Source: VRUE01 sp963697915
GTDB taxonomy: Bacteria; Actinomycetota; Thermoleophilia; Solirubrobacterales; 70-9
Reading direction: 5' to 3'
Assembly: GCA_963697915.1 (NCBI GenBank)
Contig: OY969103.1
Location: 1,736,001-1,800,000, forward strand
DNA: 64,000 nucleotides
Shown: in pieces, positions 25,646 through 33,763 of the stretch
How positions within the stretch are numbered: position 1 is the stretch's first letter
Layout: each line of letters starts with the position of its first letter
The notes under the pieces: model-generated
What the model was told of the DNA's origin: nothing
Database searches by the model: none
Seen by the model: only the letters and a program-made list of their open reading frames with translations
Made by a program: the position numbers and the translations under genes

Positions 25646-26322
25646 GTGAGGCGACGCGGGTCTTGGTCTGCGACGACGAGCCGCAGATCCTCCGCGCCCT
25701 GGGGGTCATCCTGCGTGACGCGGGCTATGAGTCAGTCCCGGCCAGCACCGGCGAGGAGGCGCTCAGCCGCGCGGCCGTGAGGCCGCCAGCGGCGGCGATC
25801 CTCGACCTGATGCTTCCCGACTTCGACGGCATCGAGGTCACCAAGCGCCTGCGCGAGTGGACCGAGATGCCGATCATCGTTCTCTCCGCGGTCGGGGAGG
25901 AGGAGGCCAAGGTGCGTGCCCTCGCCGCCGGCGCCGACGATTACGTGACCAAGCCGTTCGGCCCACCCGAGCTGGTGGCTCGGCTCGAGGCGGTGTTGCG
26001 CCGCGCCAAGCCCGAAGCATCGGAGCCGTTGATCGTCGCCGATGGCCTGGAGGTCGATCTCCAGGCCCGCGTGGTTCGCCGCGATGGAGAGGCGGTCCAC
26101 CTCACCCCGACCGAGTTCGACTTGCTGCGGGTGTTGGCTCAGAACCGCGGCCGCCTGATGACCCATCGCAAGCTGCTCGCCGAGGTGTGGGGCCCGGAGT
26201 ATGTGGACGACGTCCAGGTGCTGCGGGTCCACCTCGCCAACCTGCGCGGCAAGATCGAGCCGCCGGAGGGAGCTCGCTACATCCACACGGATGCCGGCGT
26301 CGGTTACCGCTTTTCCGGCTAG
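25642..26322 (+). CDS. kdpE: KdpE-like OmpR-family response regulator
   Basis: A protein of 226 residues. The receiver domain has the acidic pair DDEPQ, the phospho-acceptor Asp in ILDLMLPDFDG (about 52) and the conserved Lys in YVTKPFGPPE. The OmpR-type winged helix follows: LTPTEFDLLRVLAQNRGRLM, HRKLLAEVWGPEY and RVHLANLRGKIEP. It lies between the kinase and the kdp genes. The expected role is turning on kdp transcription at low potassium or osmotic stress. Confidence 0.92.
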   Translation: MSEATRVLVCDDEPQILRALGVILRDAGYESVPASTGEEALSRAAVRPPAAAILDLMLPDFDGIEVTKRLREWTEMPIIVLSAVGEEEAKVRALAAGADDYVTKPFGPPELVARLEAVLRRAKPEASEPLIVADGLEVDLQARVVRRDGEAVHLTPTEFDLLRVLAQNRGRLMTHRKLLAEVWGPEYVDDVQVLRVHLANLRGKIEPPEGARYIHTDAGVGYRFSG

Positions 26323-26329
26323 AAACGAC

Positions 26330-26374
26330 CTTTACGAAATCTGTATACGGAAGGCCGCTTCCTTTACGCGGCCT
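26330..26374 (+). promoter_or_regulatory. Kdp promoter region with two TTTACG boxes and a hairpin
   Basis: TTTACG occurs at 26331 and again at 26363, 32 bp apart (about three helical turns). The second box sits at the loop of an AGGCCGC/GCGGCCT hairpin (26352-26374). These are candidates for KdpE binding because they lie directly between kdpE and the kdp genes. The link is positional only. Confidence 0.4.
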
Positions 26375-26393
26375 TGATGCGATCCGGTCCAGG

Positions 26394-26483
26394 ATGCGAA
26401 TCGTGGACCTCGTCTCAATCGCACTGGCCCTAGCCGCCTTCGCGCTTCTCTACGCCGCGATCGGAGCCCTGGGCCGGGTATGA
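26394..26483 (+). CDS. 29-residue membrane peptide preceding kdpF
   Basis: An ATG at 26394 opens a 29-codon frame ending in TGA 26481-26483 that overlaps the kdpF ATG (ATGA). The product is a single hydrophobic helix (LVSIALALAAFALLYAAIGA) with a charged start (MRIVD) and end. A small membrane peptide of this kind often precedes kdpF in other genomes. The role is unknown, perhaps complex stability. Confidence 0.6.
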   Translation: MRIVDLVSIALALAAFALLYAAIGALGRV

Positions 26484-26569
26484 GCGCCGCCGAGCTGTTC
26501 GGTCTGCTCGTCTCCGCCGTCGTCTTCGGCTACCTCTGCTACGCGCTGCTTCGCGGGGAGAAGCTCTAG
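26480..26569 (+). CDS. kdpF: KdpF, small subunit of the potassium-transporting ATPase
   Basis: 29 residues: one membrane helix (LFGLLVSAVVFGYLCYALL) followed by RGEKL, matching the KdpF pattern GYLxYALLxPEK. KdpF stabilises the KdpABC complex. The stop TAG is directly followed by the kdpA ATG. Confidence 0.85.
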   Translation: MSAAELFGLLVSAVVFGYLCYALLRGEKL

Positions 26570-28324
26570 ATGGCCCAGGGCTGGTTGCAGATCGTTGTCT
26601 TCCTGATCGTCCTCACTGCCCTGGTGCCGCTGCTCGGCGGCTACATCGCCAAGGTCTTCCAGGGCGAACGGGTCTTCCTGTCTCCCCTCTTCGGGCCAAT
26701 CGAGCGCTTCGCCTACCGGGCGCTGCGTGTGCGGCCCGAGGAGGGGCAGGACTGGAAGTCATACGCCCGCTCGATCGTCGTCTTCAGCCTCGTCTCCTGG
26801 CTTGCGCTCTACCTGATCCTTCGCACCCAGAGCGTCCAGCCGCTGAACCCGGAGGGCTTCGGCTCCGGCCCCTGGAACCTCAGCTTCAACACCGCCTCCT
26901 CCTTCGTGACCAACACGAACTGGCAGTACTACGGCGGCGAGACGACGCTCTCCTACTTCGCCCAGATGGCGGGGCTGACGGTCCAGAACTTCGTCTCTGC
27001 CGCGGTCGGGATCGCCGCGCTGGCGGCGGTGATCCGCGGCTTCGTGGCGCGCTCGGGCGCGTCGCTCGGCAACTTCTGGGCGGACCTGGTCCGGATCAAC
27101 CTCTACATCCTGCTGCCGATCTCCTTCGTCACCGCGCTGGTGCTCGTCTCCCAGGGCGTGATCCAGACCCTCGACGGCTCCCAGGTCTTCGACACGATCT
27201 CCGGTGGGTCCCAGACCCTCGCCCTCGGCCCGGTCGCCTCCCAGGAGGCGATCAAGGAGCTCGGGACCAATGGCGGCGGCTTCTTCAACGTCAACAGCGC
27301 GATGCCGTTTGAGAACGCTAACGGCTTGACCAACTTCATCGAGCTGATGCTGATCCTGATCGTCCCGGCCAGCCTCACCTACACCTTCGGCCGCATGATC
27401 GGCAACCGCCGCCAGGGCTGGGCGCTCTACGGGGCGATGATGGCGATGTTCATCGTCGCCGTCGCCGTCGTCTACACCGCCGAGCAGCATGGCTCTCCCG
27501 CTCAGCACCACGCCGGTCTTGCCACTGATGCCTTCGACGGCTCCACCGGCGGCAACATGGAGGGCAAGGAGCAGCGCTTCGGCATCTCCGAGACGTCGCT
27601 TTGGGCGGCGGTCACCACCGTCACCTCCTGCGGCGCCGTCAACGGCGCGATGGACTCGCTGACCGGGATCGGCGGCCTCGTGCCGCTGGCGAACATGGGG
27701 ACCGGCGAGGTGGTCTTCGGAGGGGTTGGCTCGGGCCTCTATTACATGCTGCTCTTCGTCCTGCTCACGGTCTTTATCGCCGGGCTGATGGTCGGCCGCA
27801 CGCCGGAGTTCCTCGGCAAGAAGATCGAGTCGCGGGAGGTGAAGCTGATTCTCATCGGTGTCCTCGTCACGCCCCTACTGGTGTTGTTCGCGACCGCCTG
27901 GGCAGTGGCCAGTCCCGATGGCACGCAGTCGATTTACAACCCCGGCCCGCAGGGCTTCTCGGAGTCGCTGTACGCCTACATGTCGCAGGCCAACAACAAC
28001 GGCTCCGCCTTCGCCGGCTACACCGGCTTCCTGCAGCCGAACGCGCCCGGCAACGTCGGCTCGGAAGCGTTCAGCTTCGCCAACCTGCTCGGCGGCCTCG
28101 TGATGCTGCTCTCTCGCTTCCTGCCGATGATCGCCGCGCTGGCGGTGGCCGGTTCGCTGGCCGGCAAGAAAGTCGCCCCGGCCGGCGCCGGCACCTTCCG
28201 CGCCGACTCCCCGACCTTCGTGATCTTGCTGATCGGCGTCGTCGTGATCGTCGCCGCGCTCACCTTCTTCCCAGCCTTCCTGCTCGGACCGATCGTGCAG
28301 GGACTTACCGACCAGCTCTTCTGA
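26570..28324 (+). CDS. kdpA: KdpA, potassium-binding and translocating subunit
   Basis: A protein of 584 residues, the usual length, with about ten membrane helices. Selectivity-filter loops are visible: SFVTNTNWQYYGGE, ELGTNGGGFFNVNSAMPFEN, TVTSCGAVNGAMDS and AYMSQANNNGSAFAGYTG. It forms the high-affinity potassium channel-like subunit of the Kdp P-type ATPase in the cytoplasmic membrane. It is followed after one base by kdpC rather than kdpB. Confidence 0.97.
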   Translation: MAQGWLQIVVFLIVLTALVPLLGGYIAKVFQGERVFLSPLFGPIERFAYRALRVRPEEGQDWKSYARSIVVFSLVSWLALYLILRTQSVQPLNPEGFGSGPWNLSFNTASSFVTNTNWQYYGGETTLSYFAQMAGLTVQNFVSAAVGIAALAAVIRGFVARSGASLGNFWADLVRINLYILLPISFVTALVLVSQGVIQTLDGSQVFDTISGGSQTLALGPVASQEAIKELGTNGGGFFNVNSAMPFENANGLTNFIELMLILIVPASLTYTFGRMIGNRRQGWALYGAMMAMFIVAVAVVYTAEQHGSPAQHHAGLATDAFDGSTGGNMEGKEQRFGISETSLWAAVTTVTSCGAVNGAMDSLTGIGGLVPLANMGTGEVVFGGVGSGLYYMLLFVLLTVFIAGLMVGRTPEFLGKKIESREVKLILIGVLVTPLLVLFATAWAVASPDGTQSIYNPGPQGFSESLYAYMSQANNNGSAFAGYTGFLQPNAPGNVGSEAFSFANLLGGLVMLLSRFLPMIAALAVAGSLAGKKVAPAGAGTFRADSPTFVILLIGVVVIVAALTFFPAFLLGPIVQGLTDQLF

Positions 28325-28325
28325 G

Positions 28326-28934
28326 ATGAACCACCTGCGAAAAGACCTGATCACCGCGACGATCGCGATCGTCCTCTTCACGCTCGTGCTCGGGCTCGCC
28401 TATCCGCTGCTCACCACCGGCGTCTCCCAGGTGCTGTTTCCGAGTGCCTCCAACGGCAGCAAGATCGAGCTCGACGGCGAGCTGGTCGGCTCGAAGCTGA
28501 TCGGCCAGGACTTCAGGGGCCTGCCGCGCTACTTCCAGGGGCGCCCCTCGGTGACCGAATACAGCGCCGACGTCACCTACTTCAACAACCTCGGGCCGAA
28601 CAACAAGGAACTCTCCGAATTCTTCGAAGAAGAACTGAAGACCTACTTGGCGCGCGAGCGCCGCTATGACCCCGGCCTCACTGCCGCTGAGGTGCCGGTC
28701 GACGCGGTGACCACCTCGGCCTCGGGGGTCGACCCTCACATCTCCGAAGCCAACGCCCGCATCCAGGCCCACCGCGTGGCGGCGGTTCGGGACCTGCCGC
28801 TCGACCGGGTCCTCGACCTGATCGACGAGCACACCGATGGCCGCTTCCTCGGCCTCTTCGGCGAGCCCGGCGTCAACGTGCTCCAGCTCAACCTCTCCAT
28901 CGACAGGGAACTCCCTAAGGACGCAGACAAGTGA
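28326..28934 (+). CDS. kdpC: KdpC subunit
   Basis: A protein of 202 residues with one N-terminal membrane helix (TIAIVLFTLVLGLAYPLLT) and KdpC hallmarks: SKLIGQDFRGLPRYFQGRPS, VTTSASGVDPHISEANARIQ and VNVLQLNLSIDREL at the end. KdpC raises ATP affinity and links KdpA to KdpB. The stop overlaps the kdpB GTG (GTGA). It lies before kdpB here; the common order is A-B-C. Confidence 0.95.
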   Translation: MNHLRKDLITATIAIVLFTLVLGLAYPLLTTGVSQVLFPSASNGSKIELDGELVGSKLIGQDFRGLPRYFQGRPSVTEYSADVTYFNNLGPNNKELSEFFEEELKTYLARERRYDPGLTAAEVPVDAVTTSASGVDPHISEANARIQAHRVAAVRDLPLDRVLDLIDEHTDGRFLGLFGEPGVNVLQLNLSIDRELPKDADK

Positions 28935-31006
28935 CCGACGAGACCCTCCGCAACCGGCCCCGCTCGCTGTTCGACCGCGAGGTCATGGTCCGCGCCATCC
29001 TCGACTCGCTGGTCAAGCTCGACCCCCGCCACCAGATCCGCAACCCGGTGATGTTCGTGGTCGAGATCGGCGCCGTGATCACCACGGCCGGGTGGCTGAT
29101 CCAGGTCTTCGGCGGGTCTCCTCTGGGCGGCGGCGACGAGCCGGCCTGGTTCGCGTTCTCGATCGGCGCCTGGCTCTGGCTCACCGTCGTCTTCGCCAAC
29201 TTCGCCGAGGCGCTGGCCGAGGGCAGGGGCAAGGCCCAGGCAGACGCCCTGCGAGCGATGCGCACCGAGACGGTCGCCCGCCTGCGCGACGGCGGCGAGA
29301 AGCCAGCCTCCGATCTGCACCGCGGCGACGTCGTCGTGGTCGTCGCTGGGGAGACGATCCCCGGCGACGGCACCGTGATCGAGGGCATCGCCTCGGTCGA
29401 CGAGTCGGCGATCACCGGCGAGTCGGCCCCCGTGGTCCGCGAGTCCGGCGGCGACCGCAGCGCCGTCACCGGCGGCACCCGCGTCCTCTCCGACCGCATC
29501 GTGGTCGAGATCACTCAGGAGCCCGGCCAGAGCTTCCTCGACAGGATGATCGCCCTGGTCGAGGGAGCCGAGCGACGCAAGACGCCGAACGAGATCGCCC
29601 TCAACATCCTCCTCGCCGGCCTCACCCTGGTCTTCCTGATGGTCGTGGTGGCGCTGCGCCCCTTCGCCGAGTTCTCCGGAACCGATGCCTCCGTCGTCAC
29701 CCTGATCGCCCTGCTGGTGGCGCTGATCCCGACCACGATCGGCGCCCTGCTCTCGGCGATCGGGATCGCCGGCATGGACCGCCTCGTCCGCCACAACGTG
29801 CTCGCCCTGTCCGGCCGCTCGGTCGAGGCCAGCGGCGACGTCGACGTTCTGCTCTTGGACAAGACCGGCACGATCACGCTCGGCAACCGCGAGGCGACCC
29901 AGTTCATCCCGATGCCGGGGATCGAGGAGGGCGAGCTGGCCGAAGCGGCGCAGCTTTCCTCGCTCGCCGACGAGACCCCCGAGGGCCGCTCGATCGTCGT
30001 GCTCGCCAAGGAGTACGGCATCCGCGAGCGCGAGCTGCAGGCGCACGAGGCCAACTTCGTCCCCTTCTCCGCCGAAACCCGGATGAGCGGCGTCGACGTC
30101 AACGGCAACCAGTACCGCAAGGGAGCCGGTGACGCGATCATCGCCTTCGTCGAAGAGGCCGGTGGCAGGCCTCCCGCCGATCTGCGGGAGCAGCTCGACC
30201 TGATCGGCCGCGAGGGCGGTACTCCGCTGGCCGTCTGCCGCGACAACCACGTGCTCGGCGTCGTCTACCTGAAGGACATCGTCAAGGAGGGCATGAGCGC
30301 CCGCTTCGACGAGCTGCGGCGGATGGGAATCACGACGGTGATGGTGACCGGCGACAACAAGCTGACCGCGGCGAAGATCGCCGAGGAGTCGGGGGTCGAC
30401 GACTTCCTGCCGGAAGCGACGCCCGAGCAGAAGCTCGAGCTGATCCGCAGCCACCAGGCGGAAGGGCGGATGGTGGCGATGGCCGGAGACGGGACCAACG
30501 ACGCGCCCGCGCTCGCTCAGTCCGATGTCGGGGTGGCGATGAACACCGGCACTCAGGCGGCGCGCGAGGCGGGCAACATGGTCGACCTCGACTCCAATCC
30601 CACCAAGCTCATAGAGATCGTCGAGATCGGCAAGCAGCTGCTGATCACGCGCGGCGCCCTGACCACGTTCTCGATCGCCAACGACGTCGCCAAGTACTTC
30701 GCGATCCTGCCGGCGATCTTCGCCTTCACCTACGCCGCCAATCCCGGCCAGCGAGGGCCGCTGGACGACCTCAACATCATGTCGCTGGGCACCCCGCTCT
30801 CGGCGATCCTCTCGGCGATCGTCTTCAACGCGCTGGTCATCCCGCTGCTGGTGCCGCTCGCCCTGCGCGGCATCCGCTACCGGCCGATCGGCGCCACGGC
30901 GCTGCTGCGGCGCAACATGCTGATCTACGGCCTCGGTGGCCTGATCGTCCCCTTCATCGGGATCAAGCTGCTGGACCTCGTGATCCACAACGTCCTCGGG
31001 GCCTGA
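28931..31006 (+). CDS. kdpB: KdpB, P-type ATPase catalytic subunit
   Basis: A protein of 691 residues, GTG start. The actuator motif SVDESAITGES (about 157), the phosphorylation motif LDKTGTITLGNREATQF (Asp about 309), the nucleotide domain KGAGDAIIAF and the hinge MAGDGTNDAPALAQSDVG (about 515) are all present, with membrane helices on both sides. It hydrolyses ATP to drive potassium uptake. It follows kdpC with a 4-bp overlap. Confidence 0.97.
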   Translation: MTDETLRNRPRSLFDREVMVRAILDSLVKLDPRHQIRNPVMFVVEIGAVITTAGWLIQVFGGSPLGGGDEPAWFAFSIGAWLWLTVVFANFAEALAEGRGKAQADALRAMRTETVARLRDGGEKPASDLHRGDVVVVVAGETIPGDGTVIEGIASVDESAITGESAPVVRESGGDRSAVTGGTRVLSDRIVVEITQEPGQSFLDRMIALVEGAERRKTPNEIALNILLAGLTLVFLMVVVALRPFAEFSGTDASVVTLIALLVALIPTTIGALLSAIGIAGMDRLVRHNVLALSGRSVEASGDVDVLLLDKTGTITLGNREATQFIPMPGIEEGELAEAAQLSSLADETPEGRSIVVLAKEYGIRERELQAHEANFVPFSAETRMSGVDVNGNQYRKGAGDAIIAFVEEAGGRPPADLREQLDLIGREGGTPLAVCRDNHVLGVVYLKDIVKEGMSARFDELRRMGITTVMVTGDNKLTAAKIAEESGVDDFLPEATPEQKLELIRSHQAEGRMVAMAGDGTNDAPALAQSDVGVAMNTGTQAAREAGNMVDLDSNPTKLIEIVEIGKQLLITRGALTTFSIANDVAKYFAILPAIFAFTYAANPGQRGPLDDLNIMSLGTPLSAILSAIVFNALVIPLLVPLALRGIRYRPIGATALLRRNMLIYGLGGLIVPFIGIKLLDLVIHNVLGA

Positions 31007-31045
31007 GCCTTGCCCGCCGCGGCGCCGGCGGAGGAGGATGGGGCG

Positions 31046-32176
31046 GTGAACACCGGCAGGCGAGGACATCTCAAGGTCTTCATCGGGATGGCCGCCGGCG
31101 TTGGCAAGACCTACCGGATGCTGCAGGAGGGCCACGCCGAGCAGGAAGCCGGCCGCGACGTGGCAATCGGCTACATGGAGCCTCACAAACGGCCCGAGAC
31201 CTCAGCCCTGGCGGAGGGCTTGGAGACCGTCCCGCGCCGCCGGGTCACCTACAGGGGCACCGATCTCGAGGAGATGGACCTGCCGGCGCTGTTGGCCCGC
31301 GCTCCCGAGCTGGCGCTGATCGACGAGCTGGCCCACACCAACGCGACGGGATCCGAGCATGAGAAGCGCTACGAAGACGTGCGCGACGTGCTCGCCACCG
31401 GCATCGACGTCTTCTCCACCGTCAACGTCCAGCACCTGGAGTCGCTGAACGACCAGGTCGCGGAGCTGACCGGGACGCGGGTGCGGGAGACGATCCCCGA
31501 CGCCGTGCTGGGCGAGGCCGACGAAGTGGTCCTGATCGACCTGACGCCGGAGGCCCTTATCGCCCGCCTGCGGGCCGGCAAGGTCTACCCCGGCGAGGCG
31601 ATCGAGCCGGCGCTCAACAACTTCTTCACGGTGGAGAACCTGCTGGCGCTGCGCGAGGTGGCGCTGCGGCAGGTCGCGCAGGAGGTCGAGGCCAAGCGGC
31701 TGGTGGTCGAGGCCCCGCTCGGCACGCGCGAGGAGAGGGTCGCCGCCGAGGTGCCGAGGGCGGTTGGCGAGCGGCTCCTGGCGCTGGTCCGGCCCCAGCC
31801 TTCCTCACAGCGACTGGTCCGCCGCGCCTGGCGCTCGGCGCAGCGGCTCGGCACCGATCTCGACCTGCTCTGGGTGAAGCCCCCCAACCAGCCGATCGAG
31901 GGCGAGGTCGAGCGGCAGGTGACGGCGCTGCGACACCTCGCCTCGGTGCTGGGCGCGAACTTCCTGATCGAGGAGAGCGACGACCTGGTGAAGGGGGCCG
32001 CCGAGGTCGTCCGCGAGCGCGGCATCACCTACGTCATGGTCGGCGAGTCGGAGCCTCCGCGTGGTCTGGCACGGCTGCGCGAGCCACTGCCCCAGCGGCT
32101 GATGCGCGCCGCCCCGGCCGGCGTCGACGTGCGGATCGTCGCCCGCCGCGAGCTCGAGGAGAAGCGGCGATGGTGA
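31046..32176 (+). CDS. Stand-alone KdpD N-terminal sensor domain plus universal stress domain
   Basis: 376 residues from the GTG at 31046, which follows GGAGGAGGATGG (a TTG at 31010 is also open). The KdpD sensor domain runs from HLKVFIGMAAGVGKTYRMLQ (Walker A) through ALIDELAHTNATGSEHEKRY (Walker B) to DVFSTVNVQHLESLNDQVAE. Residues about 230-370 are a USP-like domain (LVRPQPSSQRLVRRAWRSAQ and later SEPPRGLARLREPLPQRLMR). There is no membrane or kinase part; that half is encoded at 24491-25645. The two proteins probably act together as a split KdpD. Confidence 0.9.
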   Translation: MNTGRRGHLKVFIGMAAGVGKTYRMLQEGHAEQEAGRDVAIGYMEPHKRPETSALAEGLETVPRRRVTYRGTDLEEMDLPALLARAPELALIDELAHTNATGSEHEKRYEDVRDVLATGIDVFSTVNVQHLESLNDQVAELTGTRVRETIPDAVLGEADEVVLIDLTPEALIARLRAGKVYPGEAIEPALNNFFTVENLLALREVALRQVAQEVEAKRLVVEAPLGTREERVAAEVPRAVGERLLALVRPQPSSQRLVRRAWRSAQRLGTDLDLLWVKPPNQPIEGEVERQVTALRHLASVLGANFLIEESDDLVKGAAEVVRERGITYVMVGESEPPRGLARLREPLPQRLMRAAPAGVDVRIVARRELEEKRRW

Positions 32177-32733
32177 TGATCGAGCACATCCTGATCGCCG
32201 CCGCGCTCGTCGCCGGCCTGATCGGCGGCTACCTGATCGCCCGCTCGCGGCGGCGCGGGCGCCGCTCGGAGCGACCCCAGGCCATCCACCAGATCCTCCT
32301 CCCCTTCACCGGGACCGAGATCTCCCGCCGTGCCGTCGATGCCGCGCTGCGCCTCGCGCGGGCAGAGGATGCGACGTTGATGCCCGCCTACCTGGCGGCG
32401 GTGCCCAAGCGGCTGCCGCTCGACTGCGCGATCCCGGCCGAAGCCGCGAAGGCGATGCCGATGCTCGAGGCGATCGAGCAGCGCGCGACCGCCCAGGAGG
32501 TCGCGGTCGACTCCCGCATCGAGCGCGGGCGCACCTACCGCCACGCGCTGGAGCGCCTCTTGAGCCGCGAGAGCTTCGACCGGGTCGTCGTCCCGGCGAC
32601 GGCCGACCCGGGGGCCGGCTTCTCGGGAGATGACCTCGTCTGGCTGCTGGAGAGGGCTCCGGCCGAGGTGCTGATCCTGCGGCCCGGGCCCGAAGACAGG
32701 CGGTTTGTCACGGCGAGGAACGGCGCCCGATGA
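32170..32733 (+). CDS. Membrane-anchored universal stress protein
   Basis: A protein of 187 residues. An N-terminal membrane helix (HILIAAALVAGLIGGYLIA) precedes a basic linker (RSRRRGRRSERP) and a USP-fold domain: HQILLPFTGTEISRRAVDAA, then FDRVVVPATADP and APAEVLILRPG. The ATP-binding Gly-rich motif is not clear. It overlaps both the KdpD sensor gene and corA, so it is in the kdp operon, and its stress-sensing role may tie to ion homeostasis. Confidence 0.78.
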   Translation: MVMIEHILIAAALVAGLIGGYLIARSRRRGRRSERPQAIHQILLPFTGTEISRRAVDAALRLARAEDATLMPAYLAAVPKRLPLDCAIPAEAAKAMPMLEAIEQRATAQEVAVDSRIERGRTYRHALERLLSRESFDRVVVPATADPGAGFSGDDLVWLLERAPAEVLILRPGPEDRRFVTARNGAR

Positions 32734-33698
32734 TCGTCAAATGTGCCGCCTATGAGGACGGGCTCCGCCGCATCGGCGATCTAACCCTCGATGAAGCCGG
32801 TGAGGCCGCGAGGGGGGACGGAGCCTTCGTCTGGCTCGGTGTCCTCGAGCCCTCGGCGGAGGAGTTCGAGTCGATTGCCAGCGAGTTCGACCTGCACGAG
32901 CTGGCGGTCAAGGACGCGATCAACGCCCACCAGCGCCCCAAGGTCGAGCTTTACGGAGACACCCTTTTCGTCGTCGTCAAGACCGCTCGCTACGTCGACT
33001 CCGAGGAGGTGATCGAGGTCGGCGAGCTGATGCTCTTCGTCAACCCCCGCTTCATCATCACCGTGCGCCACGGCGAGGGCGACCTGGGTGCTGTCAGGGA
33101 GAGGGTCGAGCGGCGCCCCGACCTGCTCCGGCGCGGCACCGGGATGGCCCTCTACGCGATCCTCGGCTACGTGGTCGACGGCTACGAGGTCGCCGCGCAG
33201 GGCGTCGACGTAGACATCCAGGAGGTGGAGCGCGAGGTCTTCTCCGACAACGGCGACAACCCCGCCGAGCGGATCTACAAGCTGGAGCGCGAGGTGCTCG
33301 ACTTCCACGCGGCGGTGGCGCCGCTCTCAGACGCCGTCGACGAGATCGCCCGCGGTCACTTCGAGGTCGTGCCCGACGACCTGCGCGAGTACTTCCGCGA
33401 CGTCGACGACCACCTGCGGCGAGCCAGTGGGAGGATCGCCGGATTCCGCGAGCTGCTGGGCAGCGCCCTGCACGCCAACCTGACCCAGGTCTCCGTTCGC
33501 CAGAACGAAGACCTGCGGAAGATCTCCGCCTGGGTGGCGATCCTTGCCGTGCCGACGATGATCGCCGGCATCTACGGGATGAACTTCGAGCACATGCCGG
33601 AGCTGAAGTGGCGCTTTGGCTACCCCGCTGCGCTGGTCTTCATCCTCGTCATCTGCCTGCTGCTCTACCGGCGCTTCCGGCGGGCCGGCTGGCTCTGA
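32730..33698 (+). CDS. corA: CorA family magnesium (or divalent cation) transporter
   Basis: A protein of 322 residues with the large cytoplasmic N-terminal domain (FVWLGVLEPSAEEFESIASE, HQRPKVELYGDTLFVVVKTA), a long helix (about 185-250) and two C-terminal membrane helices. The signature IYGMNFEHMPEL (GMN motif, about 285) lies between them. It forms pentameric channels for Mg2+, Co2+ or Ni2+. It is the last gene of the kdp operon, overlapping the stress protein gene as ATGA. Confidence 0.93.
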   Translation: MIVKCAAYEDGLRRIGDLTLDEAGEAARGDGAFVWLGVLEPSAEEFESIASEFDLHELAVKDAINAHQRPKVELYGDTLFVVVKTARYVDSEEVIEVGELMLFVNPRFIITVRHGEGDLGAVRERVERRPDLLRRGTGMALYAILGYVVDGYEVAAQGVDVDIQEVEREVFSDNGDNPAERIYKLEREVLDFHAAVAPLSDAVDEIARGHFEVVPDDLREYFRDVDDHLRRASGRIAGFRELLGSALHANLTQVSVRQNEDLRKISAWVAILAVPTMIAGIYGMNFEHMPELKWRFGYPAALVFILVICLLLYRRFRRAGWL

Positions 33699-33734
33699 GG
33701 ACCGCCCGAAGCCGGGCTTGAAGCTACTATCTCG

Positions 33735-33754
33735 AATATTCGTCGTCGAATATT
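33735..33754. promoter_or_regulatory. Palindromic operator before the SDR gene
   Basis: AATATTCG, the spacer TCGT, and CGAATATT are exact complements, ending one base before GGAGGA. The region is AT-rich in a GC-rich setting. The TetR gene in the same operon (36092-36733) is the probable ligand. Confidence 0.65.
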
Positions 33755-33763
33755 GGAGGAACG

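Noticed and set aside
28736..31186. 816-codon minus-strand frame opposite kdpB
   Set aside because: It is rich in Asp, Gly, Arg and His from GC codon bias and lies wholly opposite kdpC, kdpB and the KdpD sensor gene, which have clear motifs.
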